This document shows positions 50,453-59,279 of a stretch of DNA of 64,000 nt, one piece after another. Every line of letters starts with the position of its first letter. Within the stretch, counting starts at the first letter, position 1. This stretch comes from Chloroflexota bacterium. Its GTDB lineage: Bacteria; Chloroflexota; Anaerolineae; J036; Brachytrichaceae. The stretch covers positions 1 through 64,000 of the forward strand of contig JAUQQA010000007.1 of the NCBI GenBank assembly GCA_030550095.1, given 5' to 3'. A program made the translations under genes and the position numbers. Below the pieces are notes generated by a model, which saw only the letters and a program-made list of their open reading frames with translations, searched no databases and was not told the origin of the DNA.

Positions 50453-52753
50453 TCAGATTTTCCCCAACGCTTTGAGCACAGCGCTCGGCTTCATCGGCAA
50501 CACGTTCATACGCACGCCCACCGCGTGATAGATCGCGTTGGCGATCGCAGCCGCTGGCGGCACAATCGGCACCTCGCCGACACCCTTCACGCCGAAGGGA
50601 TGGTTGGGGTTGGGCACTTCGATCAACACGGTCTCGATCAGGGGCAAATCGAGCGCGGTGGGGATGCGGTAGTCAAGCAAGCTTGCGTTGAGCAAATGCC
50701 CTTGCTCGTCGTATACGTATTCTTCGCTCAACGCCCAGCCAATGCCTTGTGCCACGCCACCGTGAATCTGACCTTCGACGTAGTCGGGGTGGATGGCGCG
50801 CCCCACGTCTTGGGCTGCGGTGTAACGCAGGATTTGCACTTTGCCCGTCTCAGTGTCCACTTCTACATCCACGACATGCGTCGCCAAGCCAGGCACAGCG
50901 CCGTGCGTGTTGACCGACACGCTCACGCTGATCGGTCCGCCGGTCTCCTCCAGCTTTGCGCATAGTTCCTTGAATGTGATCGAGTGCCCAGCGTAGCGGT
51001 AAACGTTGCCCTCCACCTCGATGTCGTCCTCAGGCACGTCCCACAATTGCGCGGCGCGGCGCTTCATCTCCCTGATGATCTCCTTGCCGAGGTGGTATGC
51101 GGCGATGCCCGAGCCGTAAGTAGTGCGGCTGCCGCCGGTGGCGTCGTTGTAGCCCACTGTTTGCGTATCGCCCACCATAGGTCGCACGTCTTCGTAGTCA
51201 ATGCCGAGCGTCTCGGCAAGCTGCATGGCGAGCGAGGCGCGTGTGCCGCCGATGTCGGTGCTGCCCTCAAGGTACGCCACTGTGCCGTCGGGGTTCACCA
51301 CTGCCGAGGCGGACGACTTGCCGTCCCAGTTGAACCAGAAGCCGCTTGCCACCCCGCGTCCCACCTTGCACCACGGCGCGCTTGGCTTGGGCAGTGGCGA
51401 GCGGTAGTGGGGATGATTGGCGATGGCGTCGAGCGTCTCGATGTAGCCGATGCGCCCATACACGGGACCATCGGCGCGGCGGTCGCCTTCCTTCGCGGCG
51501 TTGATGCGGCGAAATTCAATGGGGTCCATGCCGAGCTTCTCCGCCAGCTCGTCCATTACGCTCTCGCCCGCGAAGGCGGCGTTGGTGCCGCCGGGTGCGC
51601 GGTATGCCTTGGTCGCCGGCTTGTTCACCACCACGTCGTAGCCGTCAATCAGCACGTTCTCCAGGCGATAAGGCGCGAAGATCACGCCCATGCCCGCAGT
51701 GACTGGCGAGCCGGGGAACGCGCCAGCTTCGTAGGCAAGCCACGCCTGCGCTGCGGTGATCTTGCCGTCTTTGCGTGCGCCGACCTTGACGCGGATCACA
51801 GAAGCGCTCGTCGGTCCCGTCGCCTTGAGCACCTCGTCGCGCTGCATCCACATTTTGACCGGGCGATGTCCTGCCTTCAGCGAGAGCATCGCTGCGAGCG
51901 GCTCGAGGTACACGTTGAGCTTGCCGCCGAAGCCGCCGCCGATCTCCATCGGGATCACGCGGATTTGCGAGATCGGCACATGCAGGATCTCGCTCAGCTC
52001 GCGCTGCTCGTCCCACGCGGCTTGGGTGCTGGTCCAGACGGTGATGAAGCCGTCGGCGTTCCACAGCGCAGTGGCGTTCTGCGGCTCGATGTAGCCTTGG
52101 TGCACGGTGCTGGTGTGGAACTCGCGCTCGACGATCACGTCAGCTTCGGCGAAGCCGCGCTCCACATCGCCGAACGCGAATTGCTCGTGGCTGGCGATGT
52201 TGGTGGGCTTGTCGCCGACGACGGCGCCAGCTTCGCGCGTGCGCAGCTCTGGGTGCAAGATCGGCGCGTCGTCGCGCATGGCGTCTAGCACGTTGAGCAC
52301 GGGCGGCAGCACCTCGTACTCCACCTTGATCAGCGCAAGCGCTTCCTCAGCGATGTGAATGTCGGTCGCTGCAACAGCGGCAACAGCATGACCGTGATAC
52401 AGCACCTTGTCTTGCGCCATGATGTTCTTGCTCAGGTAGCTGTAGTTCACCATTCCCTCGCCGCTGCGCTCAACGCGATCGGCGACGGGCTTGAAGTCTT
52501 TTCCCGTGATCACGGCTTTGACGCCGGGCAACTTCTCCGCTTCACTGGTGTCAATGGAGAGAATGCGCGCGTGGGCGTGAGGGCTGCGCAAGACTTTTCC
52601 GTAGAGCAAGCCGGGCAGTTTCACGTCGGCGCCATATTGCGCGCGCCCTGTCACTTTGTCCACGCCATCAGGGCGCACCACGCGCTTGCCGATCACGCGG
52701 AACGCGGTGCCGTTGGTTTTCACCGTCGGCGTTTCACGGACTTGCTCGGTCAT
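50453..52753 (-). CDS. Molybdenum hydroxylase large subunit (split type)
   Basis: 766 residues. Molybdopterin-binding subunit of the xanthine dehydrogenase/aldehyde oxidase family: VVRPDGVDKVTGRAQYGADV at the start, GGGFGGKLNVY, the active-site loop KPATKAYRAPGGTNAAF, and the catalytic Glu in GVKGVGEVPIVPP. The AYRAPGG loop differs from the AFRGFG loop of the first enzyme, so substrates probably differ; it is not the AYRCSFR loop of true CO dehydrogenase. The ATG overlaps the 2Fe-2S gene stop. No FAD-subunit gene accompanies it. Confidence 0.9.
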   Translation of the reverse strand: MTEQVRETPTVKTNGTAFRVIGKRVVRPDGVDKVTGRAQYGADVKLPGLLYGKVLRSPHAHARILSIDTSEAEKLPGVKAVITGKDFKPVADRVERSGEGMVNYSYLSKNIMAQDKVLYHGHAVAAVAATDIHIAEEALALIKVEYEVLPPVLNVLDAMRDDAPILHPELRTREAGAVVGDKPTNIASHEQFAFGDVERGFAEADVIVEREFHTSTVHQGYIEPQNATALWNADGFITVWTSTQAAWDEQRELSEILHVPISQIRVIPMEIGGGFGGKLNVYLEPLAAMLSLKAGHRPVKMWMQRDEVLKATGPTSASVIRVKVGARKDGKITAAQAWLAYEAGAFPGSPVTAGMGVIFAPYRLENVLIDGYDVVVNKPATKAYRAPGGTNAAFAGESVMDELAEKLGMDPIEFRRINAAKEGDRRADGPVYGRIGYIETLDAIANHPHYRSPLPKPSAPWCKVGRGVASGFWFNWDGKSSASAVVNPDGTVAYLEGSTDIGGTRASLAMQLAETLGIDYEDVRPMVGDTQTVGYNDATGGSRTTYGSGIAAYHLGKEIIREMKRRAAQLWDVPEDDIEVEGNVYRYAGHSITFKELCAKLEETGGPISVSVSVNTHGAVPGLATHVVDVEVDTETGKVQILRYTAAQDVGRAIHPDYVEGQIHGGVAQGIGWALSEEYVYDEQGHLLNASLLDYRIPTALDLPLIETVLIEVPNPNHPFGVKGVGEVPIVPPAAAIANAIYHAVGVRMNVLPMKPSAVLKALGKI

Positions 52754-53256
52754 CGTGCTTCCTCCGCTGTTGGTGTCAGTTGTTCACGCAAGCGCTCGGC
52801 GGCGTCGAGCACGGCGCGCACGATTTTGTCGTAGCCCGTGCAGCGGCACAGGTTGCCCGCTAGCCAGGCGCGCACTTCGTGCTCGGTAGGGTTCGGGTTG
52901 CGGTCGAGCAGCGCTTTCGTGGCGACGATGAACCCTGGTGTGCACACGCCGCATTGCAGCGCTGCGTTCTCGAGAAAGGCTTGCTGGATCGGGTGCAGCC
53001 CCTCTTTCGGGGCAATGCCTTCGATGGTGGTGATCGTCGCGCCTTCGACCTCGACAGCGAGCACCAGACATGAGTTGACAAGCACGCCGTCGAGCAGCAC
53101 GGCGCACGCACCGCAGTTGCCGTTGTTGCAACCTTCCTTCGTGCCCGTGAGGTTGAGCGTCTCCCGAAGGACTTCGAGCAGGCTTTGCCGTGGCTCACAG
53201 GCAAACGTGACCACGTCGCCGTTGATCGTCGCGGTGACGAGCGTTTTTTGCGTCAT
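52750..53256 (-). CDS. Molybdenum hydroxylase 2Fe-2S small subunit
   Basis: 168 residues from ATG 53256 (MTQKTLVTATING). Cluster ligands: GCNNGNCGACAVLLDG with a later Cys (NSCLVL) for the plant-type site, and QCGVCTPG with LCRCTG for the second cluster. It carries electrons from the molybdenum subunit. First of a two-gene unit with the large subunit; transcription probably from the TATACT box 10 nt upstream of the ATG, leaderless. Confidence 0.93.
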   Translation of the reverse strand: MTQKTLVTATINGDVVTFACEPRQSLLEVLRETLNLTGTKEGCNNGNCGACAVLLDGVLVNSCLVLAVEVEGATITTIEGIAPKEGLHPIQQAFLENAALQCGVCTPGFIVATKALLDRNPNPTEHEVRAWLAGNLCRCTGYDKIVRAVLDAAERLREQLTPTAEEAR

Positions 53257-53266
53257 GGGCAGCCTG

Positions 53267-53272
53267 AGTATA
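53267..53272 (-). promoter_or_regulatory. -10 box (TATACT) of the second molybdenum hydroxylase operon
   Basis: Minus-strand TATACT ends 10 nt before the ATG at 53256, in the 31-bp gap after the glycosyltransferase gene; no Shine-Dalgarno site. Confidence 0.5.
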
Positions 53273-53287
53273 ACCACCAAAAGTGCG

Positions 53288-54976
53288 CTAGGGCTGCGCG
53301 TCTGTGAAGTCGTAATAGCCGATCCAAAGCCCGCTTTTTGGGAAAGCTACCTGTGCGGTGAGATGTGGCTCAAACGCTGCGATGAACGCGCGCGCGAGGG
53401 CTTGACGCCAGGCGTTCTTAGTTTGCATGTCGTGCGTTTGGTACAGCGGCGATCCTTCGTCCACGCGGATCACGGTCACCTGCGCGTTGGGGTACTCCGC
53501 AAGCCAGCGTCGCACGCGCGCAAGATCGTCCTCGCCCTCCACGGGGGGCGCGTCGTACTGGATGGGGTGGGGCGAGTTGCCGAAACCCGGCAGCGGGCGC
53601 AGCCGCCACTCGAAGAGCGGCGGGCTGAGTTCGCCGAAGGTGCCGATGATGAGCAGCGGTCGGTTGGGTTGCTGCCAGCGCACGATCTGGTCAGCGGCAG
53701 CGCGCAGATCATGCGCGGCGTTGCCTGCCCAGACAGGTTCTAATCGCGGTAGCCATGTTGCCCAGCTCCACACAGCAGCGAGCACCACGCTTGCGCTGAG
53801 CAGCACGAGGATCGCGCGGCGAGCATTCGCGCGCGCCGCGTGTTGCAAAAGCCAACGCGCAAAATCGGCGCCGCCAATGCCAGCAAGCACCCATAGCGGT
53901 GGGAAGATCGGCGTGATGTAGCGCGGCGCCTTGAGCGGGTGCAACGTGGTGAGCACGAAACCCAGCGCGAAGTAGCTTGCGAGCAACCACACGCCCGGTG
54001 TGCGCATGCGCACAAGCGCCCACACCGCACTGAGCAGCGCAAGTGCAGCAAGCCATGGCGAGGGCATGAGCCAGTCGAGCGTTGCGCGCACGTAGAACAA
54101 CAAGTTCTCCGCGCTCCAAAACGCGAAGCCGCTGCTCTCGTTGGTGACGAAGAAACGGAAATCGCGCCACTTCACCTCTGTGGGCACGATGTCAGTGCCG
54201 CCGAGAAACCAAAAGAGCACGCCGCCGATGAAGGGCGCGTAGAGCGCCAAGCTTTCTTGCATCACCGTTGCGAGCGCAGAAGCGCCGCGCGCGCGTAGCG
54301 CGCCGAGGCTGCGCAGCACGTGCAGCAGTCCTGAGGCGGCGAGGGCAAAGGCGGCGTAGTTGAACTTGGTGAGAAAGAGGAAGTAGAGCGCCACGCTGCT
54401 CAGCGCAAACCAGCGCAAACGCCCTGTGTGTTGCGCGCGCAAAAAGAGCCAAAAGAACACGAGGCTGACGAACGCCACCGGCGTCTCTTGCATTGCCCAG
54501 CTGGCGACGAATAACCATCCCGGCGCGGTCAGCGTGATCAAGCCGGTCAGAAGCGTCGCTGGCGCGGCGAGGTTTGGCGCGATGAGCCGCGCGATTGGAA
54601 AGCCCATGAGCATCGTCGCGACCAGCATGAGGTAAGCGAACAAACGCGCGCTCTCATCGCTGCGGCCGAGCACGCCAAGGAAGGGAGCTTGCAACAGCGA
54701 GAATCCCGGAGGCCACAGCGTTTGAATGTGGAAGTCGCCCCACAGCGCACGAAGATCGAGCGCCAAAATGTCGCGCAGGACGTAGTAGCCCGGCAGGCTA
54801 TGCGCGGCTTCGTCGAAGTTCAGTGGCGGCGCGGGCACGATCAAGCGCCCGTATACCTCTTGACCAATCCAGGCGCTGAGTGCAGTGAGCACGAGCAGCG
54901 CCCATCCTGTGCTGCGCACCCAACGCGCAAACGACGCAGCAAGGGAACGAGGGGGAGATGCAGCGTTGCGGCGCAT
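53288..54976 (-). CDS. PMT/ArnT-like membrane glycosyltransferase
   Basis: 562 residues with about 10-12 membrane helices and a C-terminal extracytoplasmic domain (about 430-562). Start at ATG 54976, which overlaps the lipoprotein stop by one base; an earlier start 34 codons up is in the lipoprotein gene. The first outer loop carries the acidic motif LNFDEAAHSLPGYYVL, the catalytic position of GT39/GT83-like enzymes that use polyprenyl-phosphate sugars. Acceptor (protein or lipid) unknown. Coupled to the SH3b lipoprotein gene. Confidence 0.85.
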   Translation of the reverse strand: MRRNAASPPRSLAASFARWVRSTGWALLVLTALSAWIGQEVYGRLIVPAPPLNFDEAAHSLPGYYVLRDILALDLRALWGDFHIQTLWPPGFSLLQAPFLGVLGRSDESARLFAYLMLVATMLMGFPIARLIAPNLAAPATLLTGLITLTAPGWLFVASWAMQETPVAFVSLVFFWLFLRAQHTGRLRWFALSSVALYFLFLTKFNYAAFALAASGLLHVLRSLGALRARGASALATVMQESLALYAPFIGGVLFWFLGGTDIVPTEVKWRDFRFFVTNESSGFAFWSAENLLFYVRATLDWLMPSPWLAALALLSAVWALVRMRTPGVWLLASYFALGFVLTTLHPLKAPRYITPIFPPLWVLAGIGGADFARWLLQHAARANARRAILVLLSASVVLAAVWSWATWLPRLEPVWAGNAAHDLRAAADQIVRWQQPNRPLLIIGTFGELSPPLFEWRLRPLPGFGNSPHPIQYDAPPVEGEDDLARVRRWLAEYPNAQVTVIRVDEGSPLYQTHDMQTKNAWRQALARAFIAAFEPHLTAQVAFPKSGLWIGYYDFTDAQP

Positions 54977-56364
54977 CAGGGAGTGAAGATAGGCAAAGTG
55001 CTCAGCGCAGCGCGTGGGGTGAGGTATTGTGCGCTCACCCAGCCTTCGCGCCCATTCGCAAGACGCACGCGCGCCCACTCGCCATCCTCGGAGAGCGCAA
55101 GCACTTCAACAGCTTGGTTCGGCGCCAGTCGCTCAAAGATGCGCGCCGCGAGGCTAGGACCCACACGCACGTTGAGCCAATCGGTGGTGCGCACGGTGGC
55201 GCTGTGAGCCTGCTCAAGGCTGAAGTCTGCCTCGAGGCGCAGTGAGGAAAACATGCCATCCAGCACCGCCAACGAAGGCACAAACTGCTCTGCGTTGATC
55301 TGAAGCGTGCTCTCCACTTGCCGCAAGTAGGCTGCGTAATCCATGCGAATCGCATCGCGCGTGAGCGGGGTTGGTGTGGTGGGGAGTGCGGTGTTTGTGA
55401 GCGGCACGAAGCCAGCGATGAAGTAGCGCCCATCGCGCGACAAACCCTGATACACGTAGGTGAGCGCGTTAGCAGTCACTGGCTGAATCTCTTGTGTGAA
55501 CATCGTGATCCAGCGCACGCCCTCAGCATCAGGTGTAGCGAGGTAGCTGACGTTGGCGCGCAGCACTTCTGTGAAATCAGAGATCGGCAGCGCTGTGATG
55601 GTAGCGCTGAGGGTGTGCGGCTTTTGCTGAAGAGCAATGCGCAACGCTTGAAGGGAGGCGTCGAAGGCAGCAGCGTCCTCGCCACGAAACAGGGCACGAT
55701 AGGCCTCTACAGGAGCGATGATGATCTGGCGCTGGTGCGGGGTGAATGTGGGCGCAGGACGCGCCTCGTCAAGGCCGATCCACAGGTGGCGCGGCAGGCC
55801 GTAAAGCGGTAGCCAGGATCGTGAAGGCGATATCGGTAGGCGCACCTGTGCCCTCGCGGTGCGTGCAATGCCGTTGAGCTGCACTTGCACGCCTGGGAAA
55901 GGCGTGAGCAAGCGCGGCTGGCGGAAGATCGGCACGCTCGCTTGAGCAAGCGTGGCGTCGAGCTCAAGCTGCATTGCGCCCACCAGCGCATCAGGGATGC
56001 TGAGTGTTAGCGTAAAGGTGCTTGGATCCCCATCCACTCCAGCGAGCGCTTGAGCGCCTTCGAGCCATACTTCCTGCCGAGCATCGCGGAGGCGGTAACG
56101 CAGGCGACGATCGGGAGGGGTAACGCTCACCTCACCAATGACGGTGAGGGTGTCTGTGATCATTTGTCCGGGCAAGGGGGATTGCAACCGCAAGAAGGGT
56201 GTGGGAAAATCAGGCGTTGGAGAGGGTGTGGGCAAACTGGGTGCGCGCCATTCGCGCGCTGGGGGGGTCACTGACAAAGCAGAAGGGGATGATGCGCTAC
56301 AAGCCGCAAGCGCAAAGCTAAGCGCCCCTGCAACGCAGAGACATCCCCTTCCACTTTGCTGCAC
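54976..56364 (-). CDS. SH3b-domain lipoprotein
   Basis: 462 residues from GTG 56364. Signal peptide with lipobox (LAAC), a Pro/Thr/Ser-rich linker, immunoglobulin-like beta regions (about 60-200), an uncharacterised central part (about 205-395) and a C-terminal bacterial SH3 domain (LNVRVGPSLAARIFERLAP to GREGWVSAQYLT) that usually binds peptidoglycan. It starts 11 nt after rpmG, and its stop overlaps the glycosyltransferase start. No catalytic motif was recognised. Confidence 0.75.
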   Translation of the reverse strand: MQQSGRGCLCVAGALSFALAACSASSPSALSVTPPAREWRAPSLPTPSPTPDFPTPFLRLQSPLPGQMITDTLTVIGEVSVTPPDRRLRYRLRDARQEVWLEGAQALAGVDGDPSTFTLTLSIPDALVGAMQLELDATLAQASVPIFRQPRLLTPFPGVQVQLNGIARTARAQVRLPISPSRSWLPLYGLPRHLWIGLDEARPAPTFTPHQRQIIIAPVEAYRALFRGEDAAAFDASLQALRIALQQKPHTLSATITALPISDFTEVLRANVSYLATPDAEGVRWITMFTQEIQPVTANALTYVYQGLSRDGRYFIAGFVPLTNTALPTTPTPLTRDAIRMDYAAYLRQVESTLQINAEQFVPSLAVLDGMFSSLRLEADFSLEQAHSATVRTTDWLNVRVGPSLAARIFERLAPNQAVEVLALSEDGEWARVRLANGREGWVSAQYLTPRAALSTLPIFTP

Positions 56365-56375
56365 AGGTTACATCG

Positions 56376-56543
56376 TTACTTTTCCTCGCGGTAGAGCACG
56401 TGTCGGCGCACGAAGGGATCGTACTTGCGCAACTCTAGCCGCGCAGGATCATTCTTGCGGTTCTTCTCCGTGAGGTAGAAGTGACCGCTCTCCGTGCTCT
56501 TCAGGCGAATCAGCACGCGATTGCCCTTTTTCTTCTTCGCCAT
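56376..56543 (-). CDS. rpmG: Ribosomal protein L33, cysteine-free type
   Basis: 55 residues reading [18 protein letters not shown] onward and ending [10 protein letters not shown]; too short for many gene finders. It has the length and [21 protein letters not shown] core of L33. The four zinc-binding cysteines of the C+ form are absent, so this is the C- (zinc-independent) type. GGGAGGTGAG precedes the ATG by about 5 nt. One base separates it from the rpsR stop upstream. Confidence 0.95.
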   Translation of the reverse strand: MAKKKKGNRVLIRLKSTESGHFYLTEKNRKNDPARLELRKYDPFVRRHVLYREEK

Positions 56544-56544
56544 G

Positions 56545-56889
56545 CTATCTCACCTCCCAAGGCTTGGTGGCGCCGGGCATCGGCAGCAAAGCGAGGAAGC
56601 GCGCGCGCTTCACTGCGCGTGCCAGCAAGCGCTGGTTGTGTGCGCTTAAGCCGGTGCGGCGACGCGGCAAAATCTTGCCTTGCGCGTTGATGTAACGCCG
56701 CAGGCGCTCGAAGTCCTTGTAGTCCGGCTTGGTGCCGGTCGCCGCGAACTCATCGGTGCGCTTCAGGCGCACTTCGCCAGCGGGTCGAGCTTCGGCTTGA
56801 CGCTCCGCGAGCGTCGCCGAGGTTTCTTCGACCGTCGGCTGCGAATCGGACGGAGTGAGTTCTTCGGTCATCGGCTCGTTTGTTTCCAC
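56545..56889 (-). CDS. rpsR: Ribosomal protein S18 with long acidic N-terminal extension
   Basis: 114 residues from GTG 56889 (AAAGGAG 6 nt upstream); the S18 core is [50 protein letters not shown]18 is a 30S platform protein next to S6. The extension (first 55 residues or so) is rich in Glu, Thr, Ser, Pro and replaces the usual RxxRKxC segment; no cysteine is present. Normal S18 is about 75-80 residues. It is not beside rpsF, ssb or rplI as in most bacteria but pairs with rpmG. Confidence 0.93.
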   Translation of the reverse strand: METNEPMTEELTPSDSQPTVEETSATLAERQAEARPAGEVRLKRTDEFAATGTKPDYKDFERLRRYINAQGKILPRRRTGLSAHNQRLLARAVKRARFLALLPMPGATKPWEVR

Positions 56890-56951
56890 GGTTTACTCCT
56901 TTGCAGCGAGCATGAAATCCCACCGCTGCCCTCTTGGGGCAACGTGCCGCA

Positions 56952-56957
56952 ATTGTA
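56952..56957 (-). promoter_or_regulatory. -10 box (TACAAT) of rpsR-rpmG
   Basis: Minus-strand TACAAT, about 60 nt upstream of the rpsR start. The leader contains a short hairpin TGCCC-TCTT-GGGGCA near 56925-56945 that could be a regulatory site for a ribosomal protein; this is not established. Confidence 0.4.
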
Positions 56958-57213
56958 ACAAAGCTGCGAATGTGGGCGTCTGCCGTACAATGCTCAGCAT
57001 TGCGAACGCTAAGATCACAGTAGCGCACTTATAAAGTTTGCATGTGTGCCTTGGCGTGTCGCCTGGGCGCGTGATGTGTTTTAACGCAGGGATAGCGTTG
57101 TGTGTGTTTCAAACATGTGCTGCACAGTGGACGTGAGATTAGGATGTTGAGCTGGAGCACCGCTGCTTGAGCATGAGACAAGCATTTAAGGACCTGCACT
57201 CTAAACACGACCC
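56958..57213. other. Divergent intergenic region before pdhA
   Basis: 256 bp without a supported gene. A plus-strand TACAAT (56985-56990) and TAGGAT near 57139 are possible -10 boxes, but no convincing -35 or terminator. There is no clear Shine-Dalgarno site before pdhA. I see no RNA gene. Confidence 0.4.
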
Positions 57214-58251
57214 ATGGACCGAGAAAGCCTCATCTCCCTTTACCGGCAGATGCTCCTCATCCGCGTCTTTGAGGATCGCGCTGCCGAGATGTACGCCAAG
57301 GCGAAGATCGCCGGCTTCTTGCACCTCTACAACGGCCAGGAGGCGATCGCCGTCGGCGCGGTCTCTGCCTTGAACCCAGATGACGAGATCGTTGTGAACT
57401 ACCGCGATCACGGTTGGGCGCTAGCGCGCGGGTGTTCAGCGCGCGCCGTGATGGCAGAGCTGTTCGGGCGTGCCACTGGCACGACGGGCGGGCGTGGCGG
57501 CTCGATGCACTTGGTGGATGTGTCGCGCCACTTCTGGGGCGGCTACGCGATCGTCGGGGGACATTTGCCGCTCGCTGTTGGGCTTGGCGTTGCTGCGCAG
57601 TACCTGGGCACGGGGCGCGTCACGCTCTGCTCGATGGGCGACGGCTCCACGAACATCGGCACCTTCCACGCGGCAATGAACTGGGCAAAGCTGTGGAATG
57701 TGCCCGTGATCTTCGTCGTGGAGAACAACCAGTACGCCATGGGCACTGCCTACGAGGTCCACAGCGCCGTGCCGATGCTCACCAAAGCGGCAGGATATGA
57801 CATGTACGCTGAAGAGGTGGACGGCATGGATGTGATGGCGGTGCGTGAGGCGGTGTGCCGCGCTGCCGAGCGCGCGCGCAACGGCTTGGGGCCTTCGTTC
57901 CTCAACATGGTGACCTACCGCTTCCGTGGGCACTCAATGGCGGACCCAGACGTGCAACGCAGCAAGGAGGAGATCGCCGAATGGCGCAAACGCGATCCCA
58001 TCACGCGCTTTGCGGACGAGGTGCTGCTTAAGCGCGGGCTGGTCACCCAAGCCGACCTCGATGCGATCCGCAAGTCCGTTGAGGAGGAAGTCGAGGACGC
58101 GATCCAGTTCGCGGACCAAAGCCCAGAGCCGCCATTGGAGAGCCTTTACGATTACATCTACATGCAGCCGGTCAGCAACATGCAGATCGGTGGCTCGTTG
58201 ATCCGCCCGCCGAAGCTCGGCGGTCGTGTTGCGCCAAACGGCAAGCGTTGA
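57214..58251 (+). CDS. pdhA: Pyruvate dehydrogenase E1 component, alpha subunit
   Basis: 345 residues. Thiamine-diphosphate enzyme part that, with the beta subunit, decarboxylates pyruvate and acylates lipoyl-E2. The ThDP/Mg motif is GDGSTNIGTFHAAMNWAKLWNVPVIFVVENN (GDGS...NN), and the alpha-subunit phosphorylation-loop region YRFRGHSMADPD is conserved. Closest to PdhA/AcoA; without biochemistry acetoin or branched-chain dehydrogenase E1 cannot be excluded. pdhB follows with a 20-bp gap; an alternative TTG start of pdhB would overlap its stop. Confidence 0.92.
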   Translation: MDRESLISLYRQMLLIRVFEDRAAEMYAKAKIAGFLHLYNGQEAIAVGAVSALNPDDEIVVNYRDHGWALARGCSARAVMAELFGRATGTTGGRGGSMHLVDVSRHFWGGYAIVGGHLPLAVGLGVAAQYLGTGRVTLCSMGDGSTNIGTFHAAMNWAKLWNVPVIFVVENNQYAMGTAYEVHSAVPMLTKAAGYDMYAEEVDGMDVMAVREAVCRAAERARNGLGPSFLNMVTYRFRGHSMADPDVQRSKEEIAEWRKRDPITRFADEVLLKRGLVTQADLDAIRKSVEEEVEDAIQFADQSPEPPLESLYDYIYMQPVSNMQIGGSLIRPPKLGGRVAPNGKR

Positions 58252-58271
58252 ACACTGCGTCAAGACAAACC

Positions 58272-59255
58272 ATGCCAGAAATAACCTACCGCGAAGCTTT
58301 GAAACGCGCGCTGCGCGAGGAGATGCAGCGCGACCCCACCGTCGTCATTTGGGGTGAAGACGTTGTGGCGTACGCTGGCGGCGGCGCCTACGGCGTGACC
58401 GCCGGCTTGGCGAAGGAGTTCCCAGGGCGCGTGCGCGATACGCCCATCGCTGAAGAGGCGATCGTCGGCGTTGGCTTAGGTGCAGCAATGGGCGGTTTGC
58501 GCCCCGTGTGCGAGATCATGACCGTGAACTTCACGTTGGTCGCGTGGGACCAAATCGTCAACCACGTCGCCAAGCAGAGCCACATGTTCAACGGGCAGAT
58601 CAAGGTGCCGATGGTGATCCGCACGCCCAACGGTCATGGGCGCACGGCAGCAACCCACTCGCAGAACTTCGATGCGTGGTTTGCTTCGATCCCGAGCCTG
58701 AAAGTGGTAGCGCCCGCAACGCCCTACGACGCCAAAGGGTTGCTCAAGACCGCCATCCGCGATGATGATCCTGTGATCTTCCTTGAGCACTTGCAGCTCT
58801 ACAGCACCCGCGGCGAAGTGCCCGATGAAGAATACTTGATCCCCATCGGTGAGGCAGACTACAAACGCCGCGGCAAAGATCTCAGCATCATCACCTGGGG
58901 ACGCATGACCATCGAGTCGCTTAAGGCGGCCAGGATCCTCGCTGAGGAGGGCATTGATGTGGAGATTGTGGACCTGCGCACCCTGCGCCCGCTGGACGTG
59001 CCGACGATCCTCGAGTCGGTGCGCAAGACCAACCGCGCCATCGTGGTCGAGGAAGGCTGGCGCACGGGCGGGTTGGGCGCGGAGATTGCCGCAACGATCC
59101 AAGAGCAAGCCTTCAACTACCTCGATGCACCTGTGGCGCGTGTTGCTGGGCTAGAAGTGCCCATGCCCTACGCGCGCAACCTCGAACGCGCCACCATCCC
59201 CTTTGCCGAGGACGTGGTGGAAGCCGCGCGCGCCATGATGCGGAACGAATACTGA
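58272..59255 (+). CDS. pdhB: Pyruvate dehydrogenase E1 component, beta subunit
   Basis: 327 residues from ATG 58272 (MPEITYREALKRALREEMQ). Transketolase-like beta subunit: IWGEDVVAYAGGGAYGVTAGL, the core VPMVIRTPNGHGRTAATHSQN, and the C-terminal LRTLRPLDVPTILESVRKTNR with VEEGWRTGGLGAEI. It completes the E1 heterotetramer and presents the E2-binding face. Spaced 24 nt from the E2 gene. Confidence 0.93.
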   Translation: MPEITYREALKRALREEMQRDPTVVIWGEDVVAYAGGGAYGVTAGLAKEFPGRVRDTPIAEEAIVGVGLGAAMGGLRPVCEIMTVNFTLVAWDQIVNHVAKQSHMFNGQIKVPMVIRTPNGHGRTAATHSQNFDAWFASIPSLKVVAPATPYDAKGLLKTAIRDDDPVIFLEHLQLYSTRGEVPDEEYLIPIGEADYKRRGKDLSIITWGRMTIESLKAARILAEEGIDVEIVDLRTLRPLDVPTILESVRKTNRAIVVEEGWRTGGLGAEIAATIQEQAFNYLDAPVARVAGLEVPMPYARNLERATIPFAEDVVEAARAMMRNEY

Positions 59256-59279
59256 TTTCGTCACGAGAGATAACGCGCT

